Notes: a model not told the origin generated them from the letters alone. A DNA stretch of 64,000 bases from Fuerstiella marisgermanici (GCF_001983935.1 NZ_CP017641.1:6667001-6731000), one strand, 5' to 3'; positions 46,033 through 55,978 are shown, numbered from the stretch's first letter. Numbers and translations: made by a program.

Positions 46033-47727
46033 ATGTCGGTTAGTGAACCGCCAACCAAACCGGTCACGCCGGACCCAACACTCAGCGCGCTGGCAGAACG
46101 GAACCGCGACGAAAGTCCGGCTGATGGTGTTAGCGATGACGGTAAGTTCAACGCTCCGAAGGTGGTGTTGCTGATCGTCATCGCGCTGGCACCGTTTTGG
46201 GCCATTCCGGTGGCTCACCTGACTTCCAATCCAGATACAGCGACGGGCTTTTTTCAGTATGAGTTGCCGTACTATGTCGCGAATGGTCGAGCGGCCTTCG
46301 AACGCGGGAATGGTGTCTTCTACCCAAACCCATACGATCCGTCTGCAGAGGCGCCGTCCATCTACGTTCACTGGTTGCCGTGGAGTTTCGGGCTGCTGAC
46401 GGCGAAGATTGGTTTCGATCCGGGCGACGTGATACTGACATTCACGTTCTTCGCTTCGATTGTCTTCGCGTGGGCGACCTGGCAACTTGTGGCATTGCGA
46501 TCGAATTCTGACAGGCAGCAGAATCTGTCGTTCCTGTTGGCGATGTGGGGCGGTGGTGTGTTGTGTACGGCGGGCACGATTGCCGCAATGGCGAACTCAC
46601 AAACGTGGCTCGCGTCCGTGTTGCAGTTCGACCCGGGGCAGGGCATGTGGTTTTTGAATTGGGGCCGCAACTCGCTGTTTTCCACAGAAGCCATCTACCA
46701 CGCGCTGGTGGCTTGGTGTTGGGTGTCAGAAATCCGCCGCCATCGACGTGCCGCCAATATTAGTCTGCTGTTGTTGGCGACGACTCATCCGTGGTCCGGC
46801 ATTGAACTATTGCTGACCATTAACTTCTGGCGAGCTATCGAATTTTTACGAAGTCGCGACGCCGTCAACCGAAACCAACTGTCCATTTCGATCGCCACTT
46901 TGGTGGCGTTTCTTGGCTACTACAAAATCTGGTTGCCAGGGTTTCCTTCGCATTCGGAATTGCAGAACGTCTGGGAACTTAACTGGAGTCTCTCGTGGAC
47001 GTCGGCCGCTTTGGCGTACCTGCCGGTAGCGATTCCGTGCGGCGTGCTGCTGCGACGAAAACTGGCCACTGGCTCACTGGACCGAACCGAACAGTTTCTA
47101 CTCGCCGCCCTTGTCGTTGCCACAGGCCTGGCGTTCCATGACCGACTGATTCCGCCCGTGCAGCCGCTGCACTTTACGCGCGGCTATGTTTGGATGCCGT
47201 TGTTTTTGCTAAGCCTGCCCGTAGTCTTCGGCTGGTATCGCGCGTGGACGCAGTCTTCCCGTATGACAGCGGCCATGGTTTGCGCGTTCGCTGGATGTCT
47301 GTTTCTGTCGGACAACATCGTCTTTTCAATCGTCCATTCCCAGCGGCAGGTCTCAAAGGCAGACGGCTTCCATCTGATGACCGATGAGCGAGCACTTCTA
47401 CAGACGCTTCACAACTCACCTGACACGACGGGTCGCATCGTGCTGACGGAATCTGAAACGTTGAATTACCTGCTGCCGACGTACACAAACGTTCGCCCGT
47501 GGCTGGGGCACCATTTCAACACGCCGTCGTTTCCCGTCCGTAAAGCGACGTGGGACGGTTGCTTCGAGAACAATCGTGTCCACGCGGACAGGATTCCTCA
47601 GGACGTCGACGTCGTAATCGTCAGACGATCGCGAAACGCATCGTCATTGACGCAGGACTCAGCCTGGGTACCGCTGGATTTGCAGAATGGCGTATGGACC
47701 GGGTGGAGTCGCGCGTCCGGTAAGTGA
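46033..47727 (+). CDS. Polytopic membrane protein, GT-C-like, function unknown
   Basis: 564 residues with about ten hydrophobic segments beginning at residue 43 ('VVLLIVIALAPFWAIPVAHL'). The first large loop contains 'YYVANGRAAFERGNGVFYPNPYDP', and a C-terminal soluble part follows the last helix ('GRIVLTESETLNYLLPTYTNVRPWLGHHFNTP'). This plan (helices, acidic first loop, soluble tail) resembles GT-C glycosyltransferases and related exported-sugar enzymes, but the usual D-x-D/D-E loop signature is not evident. The gene starts 21 bases after the thioredoxin-protease stop and is likely cotranscribed with it. Product identity is not claimed beyond membrane topology. Confidence 0.65.
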   Translation: MSVSEPPTKPVTPDPTLSALAERNRDESPADGVSDDGKFNAPKVVLLIVIALAPFWAIPVAHLTSNPDTATGFFQYELPYYVANGRAAFERGNGVFYPNPYDPSAEAPSIYVHWLPWSFGLLTAKIGFDPGDVILTFTFFASIVFAWATWQLVALRSNSDRQQNLSFLLAMWGGGVLCTAGTIAAMANSQTWLASVLQFDPGQGMWFLNWGRNSLFSTEAIYHALVAWCWVSEIRRHRRAANISLLLLATTHPWSGIELLLTINFWRAIEFLRSRDAVNRNQLSISIATLVAFLGYYKIWLPGFPSHSELQNVWELNWSLSWTSAALAYLPVAIPCGVLLRRKLATGSLDRTEQFLLAALVVATGLAFHDRLIPPVQPLHFTRGYVWMPLFLLSLPVVFGWYRAWTQSSRMTAAMVCAFAGCLFLSDNIVFSIVHSQRQVSKADGFHLMTDERALLQTLHNSPDTTGRIVLTESETLNYLLPTYTNVRPWLGHHFNTPSFPVRKATWDGCFENNRVHADRIPQDVDVVIVRRSRNASSLTQDSAWVPLDLQNGVWTGWSRASGK

Positions 47728-47890
47728 CTGGCCACTTTTGTCTGGCGTGACTCGAGGCCGTTTAATCTATTTTCAAATGATCCAGAGGGTCGATACACTT
47801 GGTCCTCCGGCGTTCGCTGCAAACCTTGCCGCGCCGAGAATTCTTCGTGGCGTCTCTGTCACTGTTGATTTTGCTGAGAGAAGTAAAGCC

Positions 47891-48528
47891 GTGGACGAAC
47901 TCTGGCTAATCCTGAAGAGTCAGCCTGGTGTTGGAGTCCTGATCGTGGATCGGGAAGGTAAGGTGTTGTTCTGCAACGATCAGGCACGACAAATTTTTTA
48001 CGGGAATGACTTTGATCCGATTGGAATGACAATTGAAGAAGTTGAAGGGGCCGAATTCGCGGCAGAACGCATGCCCATCATTCGGCGAGTTATCGATACC
48101 GGCGAGGCCGTTCTGTTGAGGCATGTTCGCGGCGGACGGCATACCGAATCCTTGCTGTGGCCGATGCAGGCTAACGAAAGTCGCACGCCGCGAGTTATGG
48201 CGATTACGCGGCAGTTTCTGGAGTCGGATCAGTCCGATGGAACGTATCCGTGCGTTGATTCCAAATTCGTGGATCTTGGCCCATTGGATGTTCTTACGAA
48301 GCGTGAAATCGAAGTACTCGCCCTGGTTGGCCACGGCATTCCGTTGAAGTCCGTCGCCAAACACTCGGCGTCGCTCAACGCACTGTTGAACGCTACCGCA
48401 CGGACATCGCACGGAAGCTGAACATCAATTCGATCGCCGAAGCTGCCCGAATCGTACAGTTGGCGGGGCTTGAAGCATCCGACGCCCAATTGCCTCGACT
48501 CCACCGTTGGCGTGAACCTCAAAGCTAA
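47891..48528 (+). pseudogene. PAS-LuxR type regulator, -1 frameshift in the HTH domain
   Basis: From GTG 47891 (GAGAGAAG upstream) the product holds a PAS-like fold ('GVGVLIVDREGKVLFCNDQA') and then the LuxR/GerE start 'LTKREIEVLALVGHGIPLKSVAK'. The frame then reads nonsense to 48421. Adding one A to the AAA at 48359-48361 continues as 'TLGVAQRTVERYRTDIARKL' and 'NINSIAEAARIVQLAGL', which is the recognition helix and end of a normal LuxR HTH, ending at TAA 48528. Either the gene has lost its DNA-binding domain or one base is missing from the sequence. Upstream of a second LuxR-type gene, it may be a local regulator. Confidence 0.8.
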
Positions 48529-48637
48529 AACCCAAGCGGTCTGTCGGAAACCCGCCATACGGATCGGGCCACGTGCCTCTATACTTGACTGCGCGCTGTG
48601 AAGGCGTTTCGTTTTACAGTCAGGAGGTAGGTACACC

Positions 48638-49021
48638 ATGACCGACTCGTACACAACGGGTGAGCACATTGCCGACACGTCATATTCTTCGACACGCGTC
48701 GTGGCTGAGGGTTGGTCTGCAATTTCTCAATCAGAAATTCTGGAGCCCCTGCGGAAGGCGGGCCGAAAGAAACTCGCGCCGCTTAGTCCGCGAGAGATGC
48801 AGGTGCTGAAGAGAGTTGTCGCTGGAGATTCGAATAAATTGATCGCGCGAAAGTTGTTCATCAGCGAAAAGACGGTTGAGAAATACCGGAGCAACCTGAT
48901 GCATAAGCTACAAGTCAGGACTGTGCCCGATCTGATGCGCATCTGGTTGCAGGCCAATCCGCAGGATTTGGTCGTCGAACAGCGATCAAACGGAGGCGCG
49001 AGCGCGCCGTGGTCGCAATAA
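48638..49021 (+). CDS. LuxR/FixJ-type HTH regulator without receiver domain
   Basis: 127 residues, preceded by a strong AGGAGG. The GerE/LuxR helix-turn-helix is complete: 'LAPLSPREMQVLKRVVAGDSNKLIARKLFISEKTVEKYRSNLMHKLQVRTVPDLMRIWL' (about residues 45-103). The N-terminal 40 residues contain no recognisable receiver or PAS domain, so the signal input is unclear. It lies 110 bases behind the frameshifted PAS-LuxR gene and is 2 kb before the Tad operon, a possible but unproven target. Confidence 0.88.
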   Translation: MTDSYTTGEHIADTSYSSTRVVAEGWSAISQSEILEPLRKAGRKKLAPLSPREMQVLKRVVAGDSNKLIARKLFISEKTVEKYRSNLMHKLQVRTVPDLMRIWLQANPQDLVVEQRSNGGASAPWSQ

Positions 49022-49181
49022 CCAGGTGATCGCCGCGGCCGTGATTCTCAGACGCAGTGAGAATCGGGCTTTGTCGGCTCATTTCCGCTCATCGGAGTGA
49101 TTCGTTTGATTTTCCATCGGTCCTCCGCAACGATGTTGCCCTGTACGAGACTCAATTTATTTGTTGCCAGTGAGGACTGTG

Positions 49182-50033
49182 ATGACTAAGTGGCCGATTG
49201 GTGTGTTTGCGTCTGTGGACGCGGGACTGGGCGTGAATTTTGATGTTGTGAAGGACCTTGGCATTCCTTCCATTCAACTGCACGCGCCACATCAGGCGAA
49301 TCGTACCAAAGAAACGGCCGACGCTTTTCTGGCGAAGTGTTCCGACGCGGGCGTGACCGTCACCTGTGTCTTTGGCGGCTTCGAAGGCGAAAGCTATGCG
49401 GACATTCCCACAACGGTCCGCACCGTTGGGCTCGTACCGGAAGAAACTCGAGCGGCACGCGTCCAGGAGATGAAGGAAATCAGCGACTTCGCCAAGCTGC
49501 TGGGCGTGGATGCTGTGGGTCTGCACATCGGCTTCGTGCCGGAGGACACCGATTCCGACAGCTACAAAGATCTGCTGGCGACGACTCGTGACCTGCTTGA
49601 TCACGTCAAGGCAAACGGCCAGAACCTGCACCTGGAAACCGGGCAGGAAACCGCAGATCATCTGTTGCACTTCATCGACGACGTGGCGCGCGACAATCTG
49701 TACATCAACTTCGACCCGGCCAACATGATTCTGTACGGCACCGGTGAGCCGATTGAAGCGCTCAAGAAGGTCGGTAAGCATGTTCGCAGCGTTCACTGCA
49801 AAGATGGCACATGGGCACCGGAAGGTCGACGCGGAAAAGACTGGGGCTGTGAAGTTGCTCTGGGCGAAGGCGACGTCGGGATGGAAGCCTACCTGCAAAC
49901 GCTGAAGGACATCGGCTACGATGGTCCGCTAACCATTGAACGCGAGATCCCCGAAGATCCCGTACAGCAGAAAGCCGACATCGGCAAAGCTGTAAGTCTG
50001 CTCGAAGAACTACGGGCAAAGGTTCTGGGATAA
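49182..50033 (+). CDS. Sugar phosphate isomerase/epimerase-like TIM barrel (xylose-isomerase-like)
   Basis: 283 residues from ATG 49182 with GAGGA six bases upstream. The AP-endonuclease-2 / xylose isomerase-like barrel is visible in 'GIPSIQLHAPHQANR', 'CVFGGFEGESYADIPTTV', 'LLGVDAVGLHIGFVPED', 'NLHLETGQETADHLLHFID', 'NLYINFDPANMILYGTGEP', 'VRSVHCKDGTW' and 'YDGPLTIEREI'. The spaced Glu, Asp-Pro-Ala-Asn, His and Glu are the usual metal ligands. Planctomycetes carry many such enzymes for unusual sugars. Substrate unknown. It stands alone; a 14-bp stem hairpin lies 104 bases downstream. Confidence 0.85.
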   Translation: MTKWPIGVFASVDAGLGVNFDVVKDLGIPSIQLHAPHQANRTKETADAFLAKCSDAGVTVTCVFGGFEGESYADIPTTVRTVGLVPEETRAARVQEMKEISDFAKLLGVDAVGLHIGFVPEDTDSDSYKDLLATTRDLLDHVKANGQNLHLETGQETADHLLHFIDDVARDNLYINFDPANMILYGTGEPIEALKKVGKHVRSVHCKDGTWAPEGRRGKDWGCEVALGEGDVGMEAYLQTLKDIGYDGPLTIEREIPEDPVQQKADIGKAVSLLEELRAKVLG

Positions 50034-50136
50034 GACTCGCGGTTCCTGCAAAACTGGTCGCACATAATCCGTCGCGTGCGGCCAGTTCTCCTGCGCGTAA
50101 TGTTTCCCATGCGGCGATGCAGGAGCCCAAATAGTC

Positions 50137-50169
50137 CGAACAGAAACGACACGCGGTCGTTTCTGTTCG
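50137..50169. terminator. Perfect 14-bp hairpin downstream of the TIM-barrel gene
   Basis: CGAACAGAAACGAC (50137-50150), loop ACGCG, GTCGTTTCTGTTCG (50156-50169). The stem is perfect but no T-run follows on either strand, so it may act with Rho or protect the 3' end instead of terminating alone. Confidence 0.45.
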
Positions 50170-50353
50170 AGTCTAAAGTCGCTCCACATGGTCTGCACTT
50201 CAGGAATGCGCCCAATCTGTCGTCCCCTGTTTCGTTCCGGCCAATGCCTGCAGCGGGCCGCGTAACCTCACCCTTCTTTTTCGGGCCGCTGTGCAATAGG
50301 CCAGTTGAGTGTGACGCTTTGTTGAAGAACAAGCTGCGTTAAAACAGTTTCCC

Positions 50354-50443
50354 TTTTGTTGTGGACAGTTTGGGCTCGTGGGAAACAGCCTTCGTAGCGC
50401 GAAACGCTTGTTCCGCGGCCACGAGTCAGCGAAATTCGCTGTA
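50354..50443 (+). repeat. 90-bp structured intergenic repeat, copy 2
   Basis: Same length and orientation as copy 1 at 22116-22205. The conserved blocks TTTTGTTGTGG, GGGCTCGTGGGAAACAGCCTTC and GCGGCCAC-AGTCAGCGA...TCGCTGTA are all present. Changes are scattered through both the loop and flanks, and the terminal hairpin CAGCGA-AAT-TCGCTG is kept. Confidence 0.85.
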
Positions 50444-51036
50444 GCCTGATCAGCTAATTGCGAATCAATCCTGTGATCAGGATTCCGGCGCGGCAGCCAA
50501 CCGCGGCACGACTGTTTGGCGATATAACGCCAGGCGATCCAATCGCGGTCGTACTGCACAGTCGCCACTTTGCTCTCACGATTCGCCGCGTGTGGAAGTC
50601 TTTAGGCGTCCCCGTTCCACGCACGATGGCTTGCTGCGCTATGCGGGACAACCCAGGCGCTGCCATCGTGGTCCGCTTGAAGCAACAGCGGCCTCAATTC
50701 GAGCGGTACATCGATGCGTTGTGCGTGACGCGGTGCCAGTAATCCTTCCGGGAACCACCTAACGTGTTGGCACTGATGCTGGTATGCCTACCCTGTCATC
50801 CGTTGCCGTCTCCCTGGGGAAATCCCTGGACGCGATAGTTTTGCGGAACTCCGTGGCATGTCGCAGGCGCGACCCTCGATAGTCCATTTCAGAGCAGCAG
50901 CGAGCGTTAAGCGGCGCGTAATTTACGACCTCTGCTGAACGCTCCAATCCGGCAATGATCAACGTGCTAAGTGAAAGCTGTCTCTCGTAGCAATGTGACA
51001 CAAGTGTTCGAACAAGAGTGGGAGTGGGGCTTTGGT

Positions 51037-52245
51037 ATGAAGAACGCAGTTATCATTAGTGATCGACCATCCTTGAGTGTTCAGTTGCGATTTGCCATCG
51101 CACGCTTTGAAGCAGCCGCCGATATCACCGAACTGGGGTTGGGCGACGAAGAACTTCAACTCGCAGAGAAAAAGATCGCAGACGCGAATATCATCATTCT
51201 GGTACTGCCAGACTCCGTTGAGACTGCAACGAAGTTGATCCAGAACCTGCGTCGATTGACGACAACTCAGCTTGTTGTTGTCGGGACCGTATCCAGTCCC
51301 CAGCATCTGCTGAAGTACATGCATTCCGGTGCTGACGACTTCATTGATGAGAACGAAGAACTGGCGACAAAGATCAAAGAGTCAGTCACACGGACCACGC
51401 GAGTCGATCGAGATGACATCCCAAGATCAAGCCCGCTGATTACTGTTGTGGGAGCGTTTGGCGGGTCAGGGGCAACACTGACGTCAGCGAATCTTTCGAT
51501 CCTGTTAGCACGCCGTTTCGACACCTGCGGACTGTTGGATTTGACTGGGGGATATGGCGATCTCGTCAACCATCTGGATCTCAGGCCAAGGTATTCGATT
51601 AAAGAACTCTGCACCAACGTTGAAGAACTCGACAGCGAGATGTTCAACAATGCAATCACAGAACACGTCACGGGTGTGAAGGTACTCGCAGGCAGCACCG
51701 CTGTGGATCGTTCTTCGTTTCCCGGACGTGATGCTGTTCGAGGTGTGGTTGATGTGGCCAGGTCGACCTTGCCATGTGTTGTGGCGGACCTCAATCGTAA
51801 AGCACCGTTCGCCACCGACCTGGTTAACGCGAGTGACGTTGTTGTTCTGCTGACCGGTCTCAACTATTCGTCCGCCTACGCGACACGACGCCTGCTTGCC
51901 GACTGGAAGAACGAAGGTGTCAACACCGATAAGACGTTGGTGGTGGCGAATCGGTGCAGGCGACGAGGTGAATTGGGCGTAGACGAGACCGCCGTGATAT
52001 TGGGACGCAGCATCAGCCTGTCGATTAAAGATGACGCCCTGGCTGCCAACGTTTCTGTGAACTGCGGCAACCCTGCAGTCGACGAATCCCCTGGTTCTGA
52101 ACTTGCCAGGGATATGCAGAGTCTCTTCGTGACCACGATGCACGCTCTGGATGGTTGTGGGGCACCTGGAACGCGATCAAACCCGCGTCTTCTGGCTGGG
52201 TGCCTGAGCAGGCTAACAAAATTCGCGTCGGCAACGTTCAACTGA
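51037..52245 (+). CDS. cpaE: CpaE/TadZ-like pilus-assembly MinD-type ATPase homologue
   Basis: 402 residues from ATG 51037 (GGAGTGGGG upstream; the frame from 50971 adds an unrelated leader). Residues 1-115 form a receiver-like domain without the phospho-Asp pattern ('AVIISDRPSLSVQLRFAIARF', 'VVVGTVSSPQHLLKYMHSGADDF'). Residues 133-370 are a MinD-like fold: P-loop 'VVGAFGGSGATLTSANLSILLA' at 138-159, 'CGLLDLTGGYGDL', 'PCVVADLNRKAP'. The P-loop Lys is absent (GGSGAT instead of GKGGxGKT), as in many TadZ/CpaE proteins. It places the Tad machine at the cell pole or organises it. First gene of the Tad operon. Confidence 0.85.
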   Translation: MKNAVIISDRPSLSVQLRFAIARFEAAADITELGLGDEELQLAEKKIADANIIILVLPDSVETATKLIQNLRRLTTTQLVVVGTVSSPQHLLKYMHSGADDFIDENEELATKIKESVTRTTRVDRDDIPRSSPLITVVGAFGGSGATLTSANLSILLARRFDTCGLLDLTGGYGDLVNHLDLRPRYSIKELCTNVEELDSEMFNNAITEHVTGVKVLAGSTAVDRSSFPGRDAVRGVVDVARSTLPCVVADLNRKAPFATDLVNASDVVVLLTGLNYSSAYATRRLLADWKNEGVNTDKTLVVANRCRRRGELGVDETAVILGRSISLSIKDDALAANVSVNCGNPAVDESPGSELARDMQSLFVTTMHALDGCGAPGTRSNPRLLAGCLSRLTKFASATFN

Positions 52246-52411
52246 TTCCTACCTAGACGCGGCTACTGCACACAACTCTTGAAGGACTATCAACCATGGT
52301 AAAGTTAAGCCAGTCTCCAATGTCGAAGTACGCGACCAGAGTTTCGTACGAATCAAGCAGGAAATTCACCGAGAACTCATCAAAGGGATCGATTCAGCTC
52401 AATTAAACTCG

Positions 52412-53662
52412 ATGGATGACTACCGCCTTCGCCATGAACTTCGGCGCGGGATCGAGAGTTTGTGTCGACGCCGCGGCGACCTGCTGACAGAAACGGAGCG
52501 CACTCGAATCACGGAAGAGATCATTGACGATACGCTGGGGCTGGGCCCACTGGAGCCTCTACTTCGCGACCCAACGATTTCAGACATCCTCATCAACGGA
52601 CCTAATACGATTTTCGTTGAACGACGGGGACAGTTGGAGCAGGCGAGCATCTCGTTCCATGACGCCGATCATCTGGTGCAGATTGTCCAGCGGATCGCAG
52701 GTAAGGTTGGTCGGCGGCTGGACGAATCAAGTCCCATGGTCGACGCGCGGATGAGTGATGGTAGCCGTGTGAATGCTGTGATCGGTCCGTTAGCTTTGGA
52801 TGGAGCACTCGTTTCCATTCGGCGATTCGGAGACCGCAGGCTGCAGGCGTCCGATCTGATCGGTCATCGAGCGTTAACCGGCGAGATGTGGGATTTCTTG
52901 TCGACATGCGTGGCTACTGGGTTAAACGTTATCGTTTCTGGGGGAACAGGAAGCGGTAAATCCACGTTGATGAACGCGTTGTGCTCGGCCATCCCCGCGA
53001 ATCAGCGGATTGTAACAATCGAAGATGCGGCGGAGTTGAATATTCACCTGCCTCATGTCGCTCGTATGGAGACGCGTTGCGCGAACGTGGAAGGAAAGGG
53101 AGAAATCACCGCGCGCGACCTGGTTCGCAATGCACTCCGAATGCGGCCCGACCGGATCATCATTGGCGAATGTCGCGGTTCTGAGGCATTCGACATGCTT
53201 CAGGCAATGACCACGGGACATGACGGAAGCTTAACAACGCTTCACTCCAATGGGCCTCGAAGTGCACTCCGGCGGCTCGAAATGCTGGTCGGCATGGCAG
53301 GCATGGAGTTGCCTGCGTGGTTCATTCGCGAACTTGTCGGGTCGGCCGTTCAGATCATCGTTCAGTGCGTTCGTTTGCCTAATGGTCAGCGGAAAGTGAC
53401 TTCGATTTCTGAAGTTACCGGCGTTGTTGGCGAAACCGTCAGTCTGCATGACATCTTCGAATACAAACGTCAGGACACCGATCCGACAACTGGAAAGACG
53501 GGCTACTTCAGGACGACGGGAATACGACCGGTCTGTCTTGATCGACTGGCGACTCACGGTGCCAGGATTGATCCGAGTTTCTTTGAGGAACGAATTCTGC
53601 GCGTGGATCGTTGCGACACGATTCCACGATTGGCGGCAGCACCGGGACGGAGCACGCTATGA
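52412..53662 (+). CDS. cpaF: CpaF/TadA secretion ATPase (5' end uncertain, possible frameshift)
   Basis: 416 residues in the stated frame, with '[24 protein letters not shown]', Walker A '[16 protein letters not shown]' at about 175-190, '[13 protein letters not shown]', '[41 protein letters not shown]' (Walker B and His box). It powers Flp pilus export. The frame is also open upstream, reading '[19 protein letters not shown]', the normal CpaF N-terminus, back to a stop at 52280, but without a start codon. ATG 52296 has GAAGGA upstream and would join that segment if one A is added near 52301. So the full gene probably spans 52296-53662. The stop overlaps tadB (ATGA). Confidence 0.88.
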   Translation: MDDYRLRHELRRGIESLCRRRGDLLTETERTRITEEIIDDTLGLGPLEPLLRDPTISDILINGPNTIFVERRGQLEQASISFHDADHLVQIVQRIAGKVGRRLDESSPMVDARMSDGSRVNAVIGPLALDGALVSIRRFGDRRLQASDLIGHRALTGEMWDFLSTCVATGLNVIVSGGTGSGKSTLMNALCSAIPANQRIVTIEDAAELNIHLPHVARMETRCANVEGKGEITARDLVRNALRMRPDRIIIGECRGSEAFDMLQAMTTGHDGSLTTLHSNGPRSALRRLEMLVGMAGMELPAWFIRELVGSAVQIIVQCVRLPNGQRKVTSISEVTGVVGETVSLHDIFEYKRQDTDPTTGKTGYFRTTGIRPVCLDRLATHGARIDPSFFEERILRVDRCDTIPRLAAAPGRSTL

Positions 53663-54582
53663 GTGAGACCATCTTACTTATTGTTATTGGTGCAGGCATG
53701 GCTGCATTCGTGGTGTCTCTGGCAGCATACTTCTGCTGCCCCGGCCGACGGATTGCTCAACGTGTCAACCAGGTGGCTAGCGGGATTGATCATCCGGAAG
53801 AAGAAGCCAGTAGTCTGTTCAAGGATCTGGACACGAAACGAACCTTGTTTCAGCAGGCTTTTCTGCCGCTTGAGTTGGTTCTGAAACAGTCCGGGCTGCC
53901 GCTGCGGCTTTCGCATGTGCTGATGGCCAGCATTGTTGGTGGAGCTCTCGGCGGACTTTCGACACTTGTGAGTTTGAAGTGGGGACTGATCCTCGGCTTC
54001 GTCGGATTTAGCGTTCCGGTCTTAGCTGTCTTCATACTCCGCAATCGCCGTGTCGCTCAGATGCAACGCGATCTTCCTGAAGCGTTCGACGTCATGCGCC
54101 GCGCGGTTTCTGTGGGGCAATCGATTCCGCATGCCTTTCAGCAGGTCGCGACACAATGTCGTGGCCCTTTGGCATTGGAATTTGCGAACACAAACGACCA
54201 GCAGAATCTTGGTGTCTCGTTTGATGTCGCCCTGCGCGAACTGGTCGAACGGATACCTCTTTTTGAGTTGCGTATGCTGGCGATGGCACTGGTCTTCCAG
54301 CGACAGTCCGGAGGTAGTCCGGTCGAGATTCTGGAGAACGGAGCGGAAATGCTTCGCAAACGGCACAAGCTGGCTCGACGAGTCAAAGCGCTGACTGCTG
54401 AGGGAAGAATGCAGGCGACCGTTCTGATTGCGTTACCGCTTGTGGCTTTCTTCGGACTATGCATGTTTCGTGCGGAATACATTAGTCCTTTGCTGGCCTG
54501 CAAACGAGTTCTGGCGTGTCTTGTTGCGCTACAGATTGCGGGCACGATGTGGATTCATCGAATCACGCAGCTTGAATATTAA
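53659..54582 (+). CDS. tadB: TadB-like inner-membrane platform protein (T2SSF domain)
   Basis: 307 residues from ATG 53659, overlapping the cpaF stop. Membrane segments at about 5-25, 90-110, 115-135 and 260-300. The T2SSF domain is visible in '[28 protein letters not shown]' and '[52 protein letters not shown]'. With TadC it forms the inner-membrane platform of the Tad/Flp export machine, driven by CpaF. Order cpaF-tadB-tadC is the standard one. Confidence 0.88.
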   Translation: MSETILLIVIGAGMAAFVVSLAAYFCCPGRRIAQRVNQVASGIDHPEEEASSLFKDLDTKRTLFQQAFLPLELVLKQSGLPLRLSHVLMASIVGGALGGLSTLVSLKWGLILGFVGFSVPVLAVFILRNRRVAQMQRDLPEAFDVMRRAVSVGQSIPHAFQQVATQCRGPLALEFANTNDQQNLGVSFDVALRELVERIPLFELRMLAMALVFQRQSGGSPVEILENGAEMLRKRHKLARRVKALTAEGRMQATVLIALPLVAFFGLCMFRAEYISPLLACKRVLACLVALQIAGTMWIHRITQLEY

Positions 54583-54596
54583 GAGGAGAAGGAAGT

Positions 54597-55529
54597 ATGG
54601 ATATTTGGACACTCACGACTCTGTTGGCCATCGCGATTGGGACTGCCGGACTGATCGTATCCGTGTCCTATCTGCTGCAGACGAATCCGCGCATTGCGGA
54701 GCGAATTCAGCACTTCGCAATCGAGAATACTGGCGCGGGGCAAGTCGAGAATTTCACCGGACCAGGTGACGAATTCGACAAACCGGATGCCTACATATTC
54801 AAGCCGTTTCAGCGACAGTCTGAGAAGCTTAAGAAACGTCTGGCAGCAGGTGGATTTTACGCGGCCAATGCCGATGTCACCTTCTGCCTCGGTCAGGCAA
54901 TTGCGGCCGGGACACTGATGGTGATTTTCGGTGCAGTTGCTTCGTTTCTTCCAGTGACTGTCACGGTCAAGTCGCTGGCGGCACTCTCAGGGGGACTGCT
55001 CGGAATTCTGATACCCGTGTTCTGGTTGAACAATCGGACCAGGTCTCGAAGAAATGACCTCGCTCGCGAACTTCCGGACATGTTGGATCTGATCGTGTCG
55101 TGTCTCGATGCTGGCGTGACTCTTGAAGCCATCGTACTGCGGATCTCGAAGGATGAGTTGTTTGAACGCGGTGCGCTCGCTGAAGAGATTCGTCGAATTC
55201 AGGGTGACGTGGATCTTGGATTTACAATCGATCAGGCCTTCGAGGCGATGGCGGAGCGCTGTGATTCTGACGAGATGCGTTCCATCAGCACGGTGTGTCT
55301 TCAATCGCGAAAGTATGGAGCACGCATCGGTGAGACGCTAAGGTCTCAGGCGGACACGATGCGGTACGCTCGCGAACAAGCCGCAGAAGAAGCGGCGATG
55401 AAGGCGTCCGTAAGAATTCTCGCGCCAACGCTGCTTTTTCTGTTTCCAGTGATCTTCGTCGTCCTCGCTGGCCCAGCGTCGATTCAGGTGTACGAAAAAC
55501 TGGCCGACACTGAGAGTGCAAGCGAGTAA
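54597..55529 (+). CDS. tadC: TadC-like inner-membrane platform protein (T2SSF domain)
   Basis: 310 residues, preceded by a purine-rich GGAGAAGGAAG. N-terminal helix 'LTTLLAIAIGTAGLIVSVSYLL'; middle helices near 105-140; T2SSF domain 'NDLARELPDMLDLIVSCLDAGVTLEAIVLRISK' and 'MRSISTVCLQSRKYGARIGETLRSQADTMRYAREQAAEEAAMKAS'; final helix 'ILAPTLLFLFPVIFVVLAGPA'. It is the second platform component alongside TadB; 14 bases separate the genes. Confidence 0.88.
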   Translation: MDIWTLTTLLAIAIGTAGLIVSVSYLLQTNPRIAERIQHFAIENTGAGQVENFTGPGDEFDKPDAYIFKPFQRQSEKLKKRLAAGGFYAANADVTFCLGQAIAAGTLMVIFGAVASFLPVTVTVKSLAALSGGLLGILIPVFWLNNRTRSRRNDLARELPDMLDLIVSCLDAGVTLEAIVLRISKDELFERGALAEEIRRIQGDVDLGFTIDQAFEAMAERCDSDEMRSISTVCLQSRKYGARIGETLRSQADTMRYAREQAAEEAAMKASVRILAPTLLFLFPVIFVVLAGPASIQVYEKLADTESASE

Positions 55530-55534
55530 CTTCG

Positions 55535-55978
55535 ATGCAAATTTCGCCCAATCCTAGCAGAGCCATTGTCGCAACGCCGCGACGGAACGGTACTTCGGCA
55601 GTTGAATGTGCTGTTGTCCTGCCGCTGATGCTGACGATCGCAATTGGCTGCACGGACTTTGCTCGCGCCATTCACGTGGACATCGCCGTTACCAACTGTG
55701 CGCGAGCCGGAAGTGATTATGCTGCAACGAACCGGTTTACTTCCGATACACGAAGCAGCTGGGTTGAAGAGATCACTGCGATCGCCACAGAAGAAGCATC
55801 GACGATTCCTGACTTCGACGATTCGAAATTCAGCGTTGAGGTGACTGATACACCATTGGGTGATCGTGTGCTGGTTTCGGTGACTTGCAATTATCGCTTC
55901 GAACGAGTCGTTGCCTGGCCTGGTTTACCTTCGAACATCGAACTGACGCACACTGTCGCGATGACTCAATATCAGTAG
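55535..55978 (+). CDS. TadE-like pseudopilin
   Basis: 147 residues. A basic leader (MQISPNPSRAIVATPRRNG) precedes 'TSAVECAVVLPLMLTIAIGCTDFARA', in which the Glu in the hydrophobic segment is the TadE/pilin-type hallmark (RxGxxxxExAxxxP). The C-terminal part is a small soluble domain. Pseudopilins of this type are processed by a prepilin peptidase and take part in Flp pilus assembly or adhesion. It starts five bases after the tadC stop. Confidence 0.85.
   Translation: MQISPNPSRAIVATPRRNGTSAVECAVVLPLMLTIAIGCTDFARAIHVDIAVTNCARAGSDYAATNRFTSDTRSSWVEEITAIATEEASTIPDFDDSKFSVEVTDTPLGDRVLVSVTCNYRFERVVAWPGLPSNIELTHTVAMTQYQ

Larger units (their letters stand above)
50034..51036. other. 1-kb spacer before the Tad operon, no gene recognised
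   Basis: Contains the hairpin at 50137-50169 and repeat copy 2 at 50354-50443. A 94-residue open frame at 50458-50742 starts with TTG, lacks a ribosome site and has no recognisable domain, so it is not called. No Flp-type pilin (GxxAIEYxLIA-like motif) was found in any frame here, although this is where one would be expected. The promoter of cpaE should lie in the last 150 bases. Confidence 0.55.

Noticed and set aside
50458-50742. 94-residue open frame just after repeat copy 2
   Set aside because: TTG start without ribosome site, no domain, not pilin-like; kept as non-coding.
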